From positions 5,936,001 through 6,000,000 of the forward strand of contig NZ_CP022521.1 of assembly GCF_002234535.1 (NCBI RefSeq): 64,000 nucleotides of DNA, in the 5' to 3' direction. Under the pieces are notes generated by a model that ran no database searches, had not been told where the DNA came from, and saw only the letters and a program-made list of their open reading frames with translations. Shown piece after piece: positions 1 to 7,893 of the stretch; position 1 is the stretch's first letter; every line of letters starts with the position of its first letter. This DNA is from Actinoalloteichus hoggarensis (GTDB lineage: Bacteria > Actinomycetota > Actinomycetes > Mycobacteriales > Pseudonocardiaceae). A program made the position numbers and the translations under genes.

Positions 1-597
1 CGTGCTGTTCCGCTGGGACTGATCCGCCGGGATGAGCGCCGGCTCTGGTTCGCGGGACGCGGCGGGTCATGGGGTACGCCGGTGACTCGCCCGTCCCGCG
101 GCCCCGACCCCGCGCCGGGGCCGCCGAGAGCCCTGCATCGGTGGTGCGCCTCTCGCCGCCTCCGGAGGCGGCGGCCGAGGCGGTGTCCTCCCGAGGCGGT
201 GGCTGCCGAGGCGGACGTCCGCGCGGCCACGCCCCCAAGGCGGCGGGCGCCGGGCTGAGGCAGCCCGCACGTCGACGACGTTGCGCCCCCGAGGCGGGTG
301 CCCGCCAAGCGGGTGTCCGCACGACCGGCCGCGCGGGCCGCCCGCCGCCGCCGAGTGGCCCGCACCGCGACGGCTGCCGCCGCGATCGCCGGCGCCACCG
401 GACCGGGCAGGCACAGCGACGCCGAAGGTCGAAGGCCGACCAGGCCGGCCGGAGACCACCGCCGGGGCGCCACGCACGATCCGACACGACTGCCCCGCCG
501 CCGCACCCGCGCCGGCTCGCCGGATCGGCGTCGGTCGGCCGGTCGTGATCGGGTGCCGCGCGGGCCGCACCCGCGCCGGCTGCCGGACAAGTCGCGG
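1..597. other. No gene recognised; possible last codons of an upstream gene
   Basis: Bases 2-22 could be the final six codons and TGA of a gene entering from the left (ending LFRWD), but that is too short to confirm. The rest is very GC-rich with repeated GAGGCGG-like runs. The open frames on both strands lack natural protein composition (almost only Arg, Pro, Ala, Gly), so no gene is called. Confidence 0.5.
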
Positions 598-1830
598 TCA
601 GGTCGTGACGGCGAAGGCCCGTTCGCTGGCCGTCCACGCGGCGCCGATGACGCCCGCGAGATCACCCAGCTCCGACAGCACGATCGGCAGATTCCCCGTC
701 GCCAGCGGCATCGACCGGCGGTACACCGAACTGCGGACCTCCGCGAGGAGCTGATGGCCGAGCCTGGCCACGCCGCCGCCGATCACGACCATGCCGGGAT
801 TGATGAAGCTGACCAGCGAGGCCACCACCTGGCCGAGGCGCCTGCCGCCCTCCCGCACCAGGTTCACCGCGGCGAAGTCGCCCGCCCCGGCCGCCAGCGC
901 GACGTCCCGCGCGGACAGCTCGCCCTGCCTGGCCAGCGACTCGGCCAAGAACTCCGAGCGACCGCTGCGGGCCAACGTCAGCGCGTCCCTCGCCAGCGCC
1001 GCACCACCGAAATAGGCTTCCAGACAGCCGGATTCGCCACAGGCGCAGGCCGGGCCGAAGTCGTCGAGCCGGATGTGTCCGATGTCGCCCGCCGTCCCCG
1101 CGACGCCGCGATAGACCCGGCCGCCGAGCAGGATGCCGCAGCCGATGCCGGTGCCGACCTTGACGAAGATGAGGTCGTCGAGCGAGCGAGCCACACCCGC
1201 GTGCCGCTCCCCCAGCGCCATCGCGTTGACGTCGTTGTCCACCGTCACCGGGCAGCCCCACTGCGAGGCGAGCCGATCGCGCACCGGGAAGCGGTCCCAG
1301 CCGGGCATGATCGGGGGCGCCACGGGCATGCCCTCGCGGAAGCTCACCGGGCCGGGCAGGCCGATGCCCGCCGCGAGCAGCCTGCCGGGCACCTTGGCCA
1401 GGGCCAGGGTCGACAGGGCGACCGCGCGGTCCAGGACGGCGACGGGGCCGGAGCGGACCTCGCACTCCTCGACGAGATGCTCCAGCACCTCGCAGTAGGG
1501 GTCGGTGACGGCGACGCCGACCGAGGTGGCGCCGATGTCGACCGCCAGCAGCCGCAGCGAACTCGACAGGCCGACCAGCGTCGACCGCCTGCCGCCCCGG
1601 CTTGCCGCGGGCCCGCCGGACTCGACGAGTCCCAGTTCGACGAGTCGGTTGACCTCGGCCGCCAGCCGAGCCCGAGGCAGCCCCAGTCGCTCGCCCAGCT
1701 CGACGCGCGACATCGGCCCCTCGTCGCGCATCAGGGTCAGCAGCCGAGACTGGTCGTGGGTCTCCACCCGAGGCGGCTTGTCAGCGATCGGCTGTCCCGG
1801 TGCTTCCATCGGTGGACTGAATCCGTCCAT
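598..1830 (-). CDS. ROK-family transcriptional repressor (XylR-like)
   Basis: Predicted sugar-responsive repressor of about 410 residues. An N-terminal winged helix-turn-helix (around SRVELGERLGLPRARL) is followed by a ROK kinase-like fold with a nucleotide/sugar-binding glycine region (VDIGATSVG), VDNDVNAMALGE, and the ROK zinc signature CACGESGCLEA. It lies directly downstream of xylulokinase and overlaps its end by about 50 bases, so the two are probably co-transcribed and this protein probably controls pentose use. The ATG at 1830 is preferred; an in-frame ATG at 1809 is possible, and neither has a strong ribosome-binding site. The family is certain. The xylose ligand is inferred from the neighbour only. 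Confidence 0.85.
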   Translation of the reverse strand: MDGFSPPMEAPGQPIADKPPRVETHDQSRLLTLMRDEGPMSRVELGERLGLPRARLAAEVNRLVELGLVESGGPAASRGGRRSTLVGLSSSLRLLAVDIGATSVGVAVTDPYCEVLEHLVEECEVRSGPVAVLDRAVALSTLALAKVPGRLLAAGIGLPGPVSFREGMPVAPPIMPGWDRFPVRDRLASQWGCPVTVDNDVNAMALGERHAGVARSLDDLIFVKVGTGIGCGILLGGRVYRGVAGTAGDIGHIRLDDFGPACACGESGCLEAYFGGAALARDALTLARSGRSEFLAESLARQGELSARDVALAAGAGDFAAVNLVREGGRRLGQVVASLVSFINPGMVVIGGGVARLGHQLLAEVRSSVYRRSMPLATGNLPIVLSELGDLAGVIGAAWTASERAFAVTT

Positions 1831-3220
1831 GCACTGTCTGTCGCGCCTGCGCGTGTGCTTCCCACACGGCCGAACCCGACCCCCCTTCCGCTTCGAAGCG
1901 TACGGATTCCACCGGCCAGGCCGGTGGGTGCTCCCCACCTGCGAGTGCCCAGGCCGCCTGCCTGGCCGCGCCGAGCGCGACGTACTCGCCGGGCTCCGGC
2001 ACCTCCACCGGGACGCCGAACAGCTCCGGGGCGACCTTCTGCACGGCGGCCGAGCGGGCCGCCCCGCCCACCAGCAGCACTCGCCGCACCGCGACACCCA
2101 GGTCACGCAGGGCTACGAGTCCTTCGGCCAGACCGCACAGCATCCCCTCCACGGCCGCGCGGGCCAGATTCTCCGGCGTCATGTTGTCCCGGCGCAGCCC
2201 CAGCAGGGTGCCGGTCGCGTCGGGCAGGTTCGGCGTGCGCTCCCCGTCGAGGTAGGGCAGCAGGGTCAGTCCGCCCGCACCCGGTTCGGCGCGCAGCGCC
2301 AGCTCGTCCAGCCCCGCGAGGTCGGTGTCCAGCATCGCGGCGGCGGCCGTCAGCACCCTGGCGGCGTTGAGCGTGCACACCAACGGGAGGAAGCGGCCGG
2401 TGGCGTCGCAGAAGCCCGCCACGATGCCGGTGGGGTCCTCGGTGGCGTCCTCGGTGACCGCGAAGACGGTGCCGGAGGTGCCCAGCGAGATGACCACGTC
2501 GCCGGGGCCCGCCGCCAGACCGAGCCCGGCGGCCATGTTGTCGCCGGTACCGGCGCCCAGGATCGCGCCGCCGGGTCCCCGACCCGCCGTCTCCACCGGG
2601 CCCAGCACCCTGGGCAGTCGAGGTCGACGTCCGCCGAAGGCCTCGCCGAGGACCTCGGGCAGCCACACGCCGTCGCGGCCCGAGAAGTACCCGGTGCCGG
2701 AGGCGTCGCCCCGGTCCGTGCAGGCCTCCGCCGTGCCGCCGCCCGCGAGACGCCAGGTCAGCCAGTCGTGCGGCAGCAGAACGGAGTCGACGCGGTCGGC
2801 GTTGTCCGGCTCGTGGGCGGACAGCCAGGCGAGCTTGGTGACGGTGAAGCTCGCCACCGGGACCAGTCCGGTCCGCCGCGCCCACGCCTCGGGCCCGTCG
2901 GCGGAGACGAGTTCGGCGGCCTGCGGCGCGGAGCGAGTGTCGTTCCACAGCAGCGCGGGCCGCACCGATTCGCCCGCCGAGTCAACGGTGACCATGCCGT
3001 GCTGCTGTCCCGCCACCGAGATCGCCGCCACCGGCTCGGACAGCCCGTCGACGACCTCGGCCATCGCCTGGTTGCAGGCCGCCCACCAGCGGTCGGGGTC
3101 CACCTCGGTCCCGTCGGGATGCGCGGCGCGGGCCTGGCCGAGTATCCGGCCGCTGTCCGCGTCCACCGCCAGCACCTTCGTCGACTGGGTTGAGCTATCG
3201 ATTCCGAGCACCACGGTCAT
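1781..3220 (-). CDS. xylB: Xylulokinase (FGGY carbohydrate kinase)
   Basis: Predicted to phosphorylate D-xylulose to xylulose 5-phosphate with ATP in the cytoplasm, feeding the pentose phosphate pathway. The 479-residue protein has the N-terminal FGGY phosphate motif (GIDSSTQSTK), the substrate-region WNDTRS, the catalytic-Asp segment LLPHDWLTWRL, the SLGTSGTVFAVT phosphate-2 motif and a C-terminal LLVGGAARS adenosine motif, all in the usual order. Length is normal for XylB. It is first in a two-gene unit with the ROK repressor. No xylose isomerase is in the window, so a related ketose or pentitol-derived substrate is possible. An imperfect inverted repeat (GCTG/CAGC) lies right before the start codon. 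Confidence 0.9.
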   Translation of the reverse strand: MTVVLGIDSSTQSTKVLAVDADSGRILGQARAAHPDGTEVDPDRWWAACNQAMAEVVDGLSEPVAAISVAGQQHGMVTVDSAGESVRPALLWNDTRSAPQAAELVSADGPEAWARRTGLVPVASFTVTKLAWLSAHEPDNADRVDSVLLPHDWLTWRLAGGGTAEACTDRGDASGTGYFSGRDGVWLPEVLGEAFGGRRPRLPRVLGPVETAGRGPGGAILGAGTGDNMAAGLGLAAGPGDVVISLGTSGTVFAVTEDATEDPTGIVAGFCDATGRFLPLVCTLNAARVLTAAAAMLDTDLAGLDELALRAEPGAGGLTLLPYLDGERTPNLPDATGTLLGLRRDNMTPENLARAAVEGMLCGLAEGLVALRDLGVAVRRVLLVGGAARSAAVQKVAPELFGVPVEVPEPGEYVALGAARQAAWALAGGEHPPAWPVESVRFEAEGGSGSAVWEAHAQARQTVHGRIQSTDGSTGTADR

Positions 3221-3523
3221 GGCTGCTGATTCAACAGCACGATGACGGTCGGGCGACAGGGATGAGTGGTGATCGGCTGGGAGCGCAGCCGGTGAGACGC
3301 CGGTGCGCCCCGCCGTCGCCGCACCGGGACCGATGCGGTCGCCGCCCGCGCCTCGTCGCTCTGTTCGGCGGCGGGTGATCCGTAGGCGGCGGGTTCGTCG
3401 GCGGCCGACCCGGCGGACGGACGTCCGAGCTTCGCTGCCGCAGCCCTGCGAACCGCGGTGCGGCGATGTTCGCCGGGTGGGCGTCCACGGCGGGGTCGGG
3501 AGACGAGTAGCCCCTCACGCGAC
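3221..3523. other. Intergenic, no gene
   Basis: This stretch lies between the xylB start and the end of the TetR gene. It must carry the xylB promoter and the TetR terminator, but I see no convincing sigma hexamers or strong hairpin in it. Confidence 0.5.
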
Positions 3524-4165
3524 TCAGTCGGTCGGCGTGGTGTCGGCAGGCCGGCCTGCGCCGGCCGGCGTCGCGCGAAGCAGCTCCAGCGCGGCGTCGA
3601 GTCCGCTCGTGACCGCCGCCACCGACCCGTCCCGACCGCCGAGCAGGGACAGCGTCATCCCCTCCGACAAGAGCCGTAGCAGGTGGGCCGCGCCCGGGAG
3701 GTCGTGGCCCGCGGGGATCTGGCCGAGTGCCTCCGCCGCCTGGAGCAGTCCGAGCATGTCCCGGTACGACCGCGCGTCGTCCTCGGCGATCATCTCGGCG
3801 ATGTCGTCTCGGGTGCCGAAGCGTTCGCCGAAGGCGATGATGTACCGCCAGTCGGCACGTCGCTGTTCGTCCAGCGGCAGCGCCGCGAGCAGCGCCGCTC
3901 GCAGCATGACGAGCATCGGCAGCCCCTGCCGATCCTCGACCGCCTCGGTGATCCGGGCCGCCATCGCGTCGAGGCACGCGCGATAGGTGAACAGCAGCAG
4001 CTCGTCCTTGGTGTCGAAGAGCCGCTGAACCATGCCCAACGACATCCCCGCCTCCGCGGCCACCGCCCGCAGGGAGGCCGCGTCCATCCCCTCCGCGACG
4101 ACGACACGCAGCAGCGCGGCCGCGACCCGCTGCCGTCGCTCCGACCGTTTCGTGGTGCTCGCCAC
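3524..4165 (-). CDS. TetR/AcrR-family regulator
   Basis: A 213-residue TetR-type repressor. Residues about 8-55 form the DNA-binding domain (SERRQRVAAALLRVV, then SLRAVAAEAGMSLGMVQRLFDTKDELL); the rest is a helical ligand and dimer domain with no recognisable ligand signature. The GTG start follows GGAG at about 10 bases. It is divergent from the two PH-domain protein genes, and three near-identical palindromic repeats fill the shared region, so it very probably represses itself and that operon. The inducer is unknown. Confidence 0.9.
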   Translation of the reverse strand: MASTTKRSERRQRVAAALLRVVVAEGMDAASLRAVAAEAGMSLGMVQRLFDTKDELLLFTYRACLDAMAARITEAVEDRQGLPMLVMLRAALLAALPLDEQRRADWRYIIAFGERFGTRDDIAEMIAEDDARSYRDMLGLLQAAEALGQIPAGHDLPGAAHLLRLLSEGMTLSLLGGRDGSVAAVTSGLDAALELLRATPAGAGRPADTTPTD

Positions 4166-4194
4166 CTGCTGAGATCTCCGTTCCCGCCGTCCTT

Positions 4195-4252
4195 GACACG
4201 ACTGTGTCGACCATTCGATACAGTCGTATCAAGTTAGCGATACAGTCGTATC
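4195..4252. promoter_or_regulatory. Three 14-bp operator repeats at exact 22-bp spacing
   Basis: GATACAGTCGTATC occurs at 4217-4230 and again at 4239-4252. A diverged copy, GACACGACTGTGTC, occurs at 4195-4208 and is the same motif read on the other strand (GACACAGTCGTGTC). Each is an inverted repeat of the form GAYAC-N4-GTRTC. The starts fall at 4195, 4217 and 4239, exactly 22 bp or two helical turns apart. A TTGACA hexamer (4193-4198) overlaps the first copy and could be the -35 of the plus-strand operon. The natural reading is a cooperative TetR operator array controlling both directions. Confidence 0.8.
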
Positions 4253-4287
4253 GATCCTATCGATGTCCGAGGAAAGGGGCGACGCCG

Positions 4288-4797
4288 ATGGCCGCCTCCC
4301 GCCCGTTACGTCTTCGGCCGCCCCGACACCATGTCGATCACCGCGCGGTCGGCTGGTGGCACGCACGAGCAGCCCTGCTCGCCCTGCCGCCCGTGCTGGT
4401 GCTCGGCCTCCTCGCCTGGCTCATCGAACCGGCCAGATTCTGGCTGGCCCTGCCCGCCGGACTCCTGACGGTGCCCGGCCTGGCTTATCTGGTGATCATG
4501 CCGCGTTGGCGCTACCGAGTGCATCGGTGGGAGACCACCGGGGTCGCCGTCTACACCCGCGGCGGCTGGTTCTGGGAGCAGTCGAGGATCGCCCCGCTGG
4601 CCAGGATTCAGACCGTGGACACCGTGCGCGGTCCGCTGGAGCGACTGTTCGGACTGGCGACCGTCACCGTCACTACCGCCTCCGCGCGGGGCGCGCTGAC
4701 CATCGCGGGCCTGGACCACCGCCTCGCCGAGGAGATCGCCGAGCGACTCACCGAACAGGCGCAGGCGGCCGAGAACACGACCGGGGACGCCACATGA
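4288..4797 (+). CDS. PH-domain membrane protein (YdbS-like, bPH_2/DUF304)
   Basis: A 169-residue membrane protein. Two hydrophobic segments form a hairpin near residues 28-70 (LALPPVLVLGLLAWLI and LALPAGLLTVPGLAYLVI). A cytoplasmic bacterial PH domain follows (RYRVHRWETTGVAVYTRGGWFWEQSRIAPLARIQ...). This is the usual architecture of YdbS partners of YdbT-like proteins. The ATG at 4288 is chosen because of the purine-rich GAGGAAAGGGG about 10 bases upstream. It overlaps the next gene by ATGA, so the two are translationally coupled. In firmicutes such pairs act in envelope stress or bacteriocin tolerance; the role here is unknown. Confidence 0.82.
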   Translation: MAASRPLRLRPPRHHVDHRAVGWWHARAALLALPPVLVLGLLAWLIEPARFWLALPAGLLTVPGLAYLVIMPRWRYRVHRWETTGVAVYTRGGWFWEQSRIAPLARIQTVDTVRGPLERLFGLATVTVTTASARGALTIAGLDHRLAEEIAERLTEQAQAAENTTGDAT

Positions 4798-6296
4798 GCG
4801 CCCCGGCGGAGCACTGGCGCCGTATCCACCCGCGGACGCCCCTGGTGACCTGTGGTTATCTCCTCACCCTCCTCCTGCCCACGATCGCGCTGCTGATCTA
4901 CCGGGGTGTGCCCGGCTGGATCGTCTGGCTCAGTGTCGCCCCGCCCGCGATCCTGATCCCGGCGTACGAACTGCTGCGGGCCCGCCTGACCCGCTTCCGG
5001 GTGGTCGACGGCCGCTTCGAGCTGCGCAAGGGCGTCGTCTTCCGCAGCAGGCGCGGCGTGGCGTTGGAGCGGGTGCGCAGCGTCGACGCCACCGCGGAAC
5101 CCCTCGGCAGGCTGCTCGGCCTGACCGGTGTCCGCATCGGCACCGGGGAGAACGTCGCCGACGAGGATTCGGCGCTGCGGGTCTTCGCCCTCGGGCGTGC
5201 GGCGGCCGAACGACTGCGAACGGAGCTGCTGCCCAGTCGGGGGAGTGAACGGGAGACCGCCGTGCTCGCCCGTTGGGAGGCCGGCTGGCTGTGGTTCGCG
5301 CCGTTCTCCTTCGTGAGTCCGCTGCTCGGCCTCGCCGCGTTCGGCGGCGGCTACGAACTGATCGACATGCTGGGCGTCGACGTCGACGGCACGGTCATCC
5401 CCGAGGTGATCGCGACACTCGCCGGCCTGCCGCTGTGGCTCGCCGTCGGCGGGCTGATCCTCGTCGCACTGGTCGTGGGGGCGACGGCCGCCACCGGCCT
5501 CCACGCCGAGTCGTGGTGGCGGCATCGGCTCGCGCTGTCGCCCGACACGATCCAGGTCCGTCGAGGTCTGCTCACCACCCGGAACATCACCCTCGAACGG
5601 GACAGGCTGATCGGCGTGCAGCTGCGCGAGCCGTTGTCGCTGCGCTGGGCGGGCGCCGCCTCGGTACGCGCCGTCGCCACCGGGCTCGGCCGCGACGACG
5701 ACGAGCGGAACCGAGAACGCAGCACTCTGCTTCCGCCGGTGCGCTGGTCGCCGGCCCGGCGGGTCGCCGCCCGGATCATCGGACGCGAGAGCTTCCCCGC
5801 CGAGGCCCGGGATCTTCGGCCGCACCCCCGCGCGGCGCGCCGACGCCGGATCGGCTGGGCGCTGGCCTGGGTGGCGGGACCGTTCGCCGTGCTGATCCTG
5901 CTCGGCATGCTGCTGACCGACGTCCTGCTGTACATCGGCTGGTGGTGCGCCGGGGTGGGGCTGCCCGTCGCCCTGCTGCTGGCCCTGGACGCCTACCGCA
6001 GTCTCGGCCACACGCACGACGCGGAGTTCCTGGTGTCTCGAAGCGGCTCGGTGTGCCGTACCACGACGGCGCTGCGTCGAGCAGACGTCATCGGCGTGAC
6101 GATCAGCCGGTCCCCGTTCCAACGCCGCAGCGGCCTGATCAACCTGACGGCGACCATCGCGGGCGGCACCGGCGCCTACCGGGTGCCCGACACCGACCAG
6201 GACGAAGGGCTGGAGTTCGCCCGGCATGCCGTCGGCGGACTGATCACGCCGTTCCTGATCGACGACCGCTCCTCGGACGCCCAGCGGCCCGCCTGA
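4794..6296 (+). CDS. Multi-PH-domain membrane protein (YdbT-like)
   Basis: A 500-residue protein with several transmembrane segments alternating with repeated bacterial PH (bPH_2) units. One begins near RFRVVDGRFELRKGVVF, a second near LALSPDTIQVRRGLLTTRNITLERDRLIGVQ, and a third near AEFLVSRSGSVCRTTTALRRADVIGV. This is the YdbT arrangement and it partners the shorter protein just upstream, with which its start codon overlaps. The pair probably forms a membrane complex. Control by the divergent TetR regulator is inferred from the operator array. No enzymatic motif is visible. Confidence 0.82.
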   Translation: MSAPAEHWRRIHPRTPLVTCGYLLTLLLPTIALLIYRGVPGWIVWLSVAPPAILIPAYELLRARLTRFRVVDGRFELRKGVVFRSRRGVALERVRSVDATAEPLGRLLGLTGVRIGTGENVADEDSALRVFALGRAAAERLRTELLPSRGSERETAVLARWEAGWLWFAPFSFVSPLLGLAAFGGGYELIDMLGVDVDGTVIPEVIATLAGLPLWLAVGGLILVALVVGATAATGLHAESWWRHRLALSPDTIQVRRGLLTTRNITLERDRLIGVQLREPLSLRWAGAASVRAVATGLGRDDDERNRERSTLLPPVRWSPARRVAARIIGRESFPAEARDLRPHPRAARRRRIGWALAWVAGPFAVLILLGMLLTDVLLYIGWWCAGVGLPVALLLALDAYRSLGHTHDAEFLVSRSGSVCRTTTALRRADVIGVTISRSPFQRRSGLINLTATIAGGTGAYRVPDTDQDEGLEFARHAVGGLITPFLIDDRSSDAQRPA

Positions 6297-6645
6297 GCCG
6301 GGATCGCCGACGCCCGGCGGTCGGCGGCGGGCCTGCCGGCTGGTCCCCGACGGGGACGACCCGACGACCGGATCACGTGGAGTCCGCCGGGACCGGCGCG
6401 GGGCGGGCACCGGGCCCGCGGCGACCCGGCTGAGCCGACATGATCCGGGCCGAGCCGAGGCGATACCGACAGGACGAGGCCGTCCCGGCCGAGCCAGACG
6501 ATTCCGGGCGACCCGGTCCGATCGACTACCCACCGGCCGAAACGGAGGGAAGCCGGAGCAGCCGACCGGCGACCCGGCCCAGGTCCGAGCCGCATCGCCC
6601 CCGGCACGCGCCTCGACCGTCGGGCCTCGCTCTCGCCCGCCGCCC
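6297..6645. other. Convergent intergenic region, no gene
   Basis: This lies between the ends of the PH-domain operon and the Mrp operon. A short GTCCCC-GAC-GGGGAC hairpin (6343-6357) is present but is not convincing as a terminator. No protein-like open frame was seen. Confidence 0.5.
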
Positions 6646-7008
6646 TCAGCCCGCCGAACCACTCTCCCCACGCTTCTCCGCGGCCAGCCGCTCGCCCAGC
6701 TCGTCGATCACCAGCGAGTCGGGCCGGATCGCCCCCGAGCGGTAGGCCGCCCGCCCCGCCATCTGCGACAGCACCGGGGCGGTGATCATCTGAAACAGGC
6801 CGACCAGGATCAGACCCGAGGCGTAGATGAACTCCAACTGGATCGCGGTGCCGATCAACAGCAGCAGCAGTCCGAGCGTCTGCGGCTTGGTCGCGGCCTG
6901 GAGCCGCGAGGTGACGTCGGGGAACCACAGCATGCCGAGTGCACCGAGGACGCAGAACACCGCGCCCCCGACGAGGCAGATGGAGGACACCACGTCCGCG
7001 ACGCTCAT
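6646..7008 (-). CDS. mnhG: Mrp/Mnh cation-proton antiporter subunit G
   Basis: A 120-residue integral membrane protein with three predicted helices (ICLVGGAVFCVLGALGMLWF, TLGLLLLLIGTAIQLEF, LILVGLFQMITAPVLS). The conserved FPDVTSRLQAATKPQTLGLLLLL region typical of MrpG/PhaG is present. It is the last gene of the seven-gene operon and overlaps mnhF by four bases. MrpG is a structural subunit of the multi-subunit Na+/H+ antiporter used for pH and sodium homeostasis. Confidence 0.92.
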   Translation of the reverse strand: MSVADVVSSICLVGGAVFCVLGALGMLWFPDVTSRLQAATKPQTLGLLLLLIGTAIQLEFIYASGLILVGLFQMITAPVLSQMAGRAAYRSGAIRPDSLVIDELGERLAAEKRGESGSAG

Positions 7009-7271
7009 CGGTGCGTCCCCTTCCGCTCGACCATCCGCACGACCGTCATCGAGCCGATGAAGCCCAGCAGCGCCACTCCGACGAGCAGGGCGATGTTGGA
7101 CCCGTCGGCCTGTGAGGCCATGCCCACCGCCGTCCCGCCGATGATCAAGGTCACGAACACGTCCACCGCCACGATCCGGTCGAGCGTCGTCGGCCCTCGT
7201 ACCAGTCGGACCACGATGATCAGAGCCGCCACGCAGAGCAGCGCCAACGTGATCGCGAAGACGATCTCCAT
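7005..7271 (-). CDS. mnhF: Mrp/Mnh cation-proton antiporter subunit F
   Basis: An 88-residue, three-helix membrane protein of the MrpF/PhaF family. The diagnostic segment RLVRGPTTLDRIVAVDVF follows the first helix, and GFIGSMTVVRMVERKG closes the protein. It starts one base after mnhE ends and overlaps mnhG by four bases. It is a small structural subunit of the Mrp complex. Confidence 0.92.
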   Translation of the reverse strand: MEIVFAITLALLCVAALIIVVRLVRGPTTLDRIVAVDVFVTLIIGGTAVGMASQADGSNIALLVGVALLGFIGSMTVVRMVERKGTHR

Positions 7272-7272
7272 C

Positions 7273-7893
7273 TCAGCCGTCCTCTCTGCCGGTGGGGCCC
7301 CCGGCCTGCTCGCCGGGCGCCCCGGCGGTGGCCGCCGACTTCGGCGGCACCAGGTGGTCCAGGGCCCGGACGTCCTCGTCCGACCCGATGGCCAGCACCA
7401 CGAGCCGTTGCAGCTCCAAGACCTCGCGGCGGACCCGGTCGGCGTGGGCGCCGTCCCGGAGGCCGACGGCGTAGACGTAGAAGACCTGCTGCGACCGGTC
7501 GATCTGCAGGACGAACTTGCCGGGTCCCAGCGAGATGAGGTTCGCCGCGGCGACCACCACGTGGTCGATGTCGGAGGGCACCGGGACCGCGATGATGCCC
7601 GCCTTGGTCCGCGGGCCGTAGCGGATCGACTCCCAGGAGACCTGGAGTGCCGAGGTGACCAGGTCCGCCAGCAGCCAGCCCAGCAGGTGCAGCAGCCGCA
7701 ACGGCCGGACCCGCAAACGGGTGGCGATCGCGGGCATCGGGAACGTCGTCACCACCGCGACGGCGACGAGCAGGCCCGCGAACGCGGTGGCCACGTCGAG
7801 CGTGCCCCACAGCAGCACCCACACCACGGTCAGCCAGAGGATCAGCGGCAGCCGCAGCCAGGCGTGGCGACGAACCTTGCGTGTCATGGTCAT
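7273..7893 (-). CDS. mnhE: Mrp/Mnh cation-proton antiporter subunit E
   Basis: A 206-residue MrpE/PhaE-family membrane protein. Helices lie near the N-terminus (LPLILWLTVVWVLLWGTLDVATAFAGLLVAVAVV), then LLHLLGWLLADLVTSALQVSW. A cytoplasmic domain contains ANLISLGPGKFVLQID, close to the family ISLTPGT motif. The C-terminal tail is Ala/Gly-rich. Its start overlaps mnhD by four bases. Confidence 0.92.
   Translation of the reverse strand: MTMTRKVRRHAWLRLPLILWLTVVWVLLWGTLDVATAFAGLLVAVAVVTTFPMPAIATRLRVRPLRLLHLLGWLLADLVTSALQVSWESIRYGPRTKAGIIAVPVPSDIDHVVVAAANLISLGPGKFVLQIDRSQQVFYVYAVGLRDGAHADRVRREVLELQRLVVLAIGSDEDVRALDHLVPPKSAATAGAPGEQAGGPTGREDG

Noticed and set aside
298-2370. Long plus-strand open frame opposite the ROK and xylulokinase genes
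   Set aside because: It is antisense to two well-matched protein families, and its product is Arg/Pro/Ala/Gln-rich without structure; such frames are common in very GC-rich DNA.
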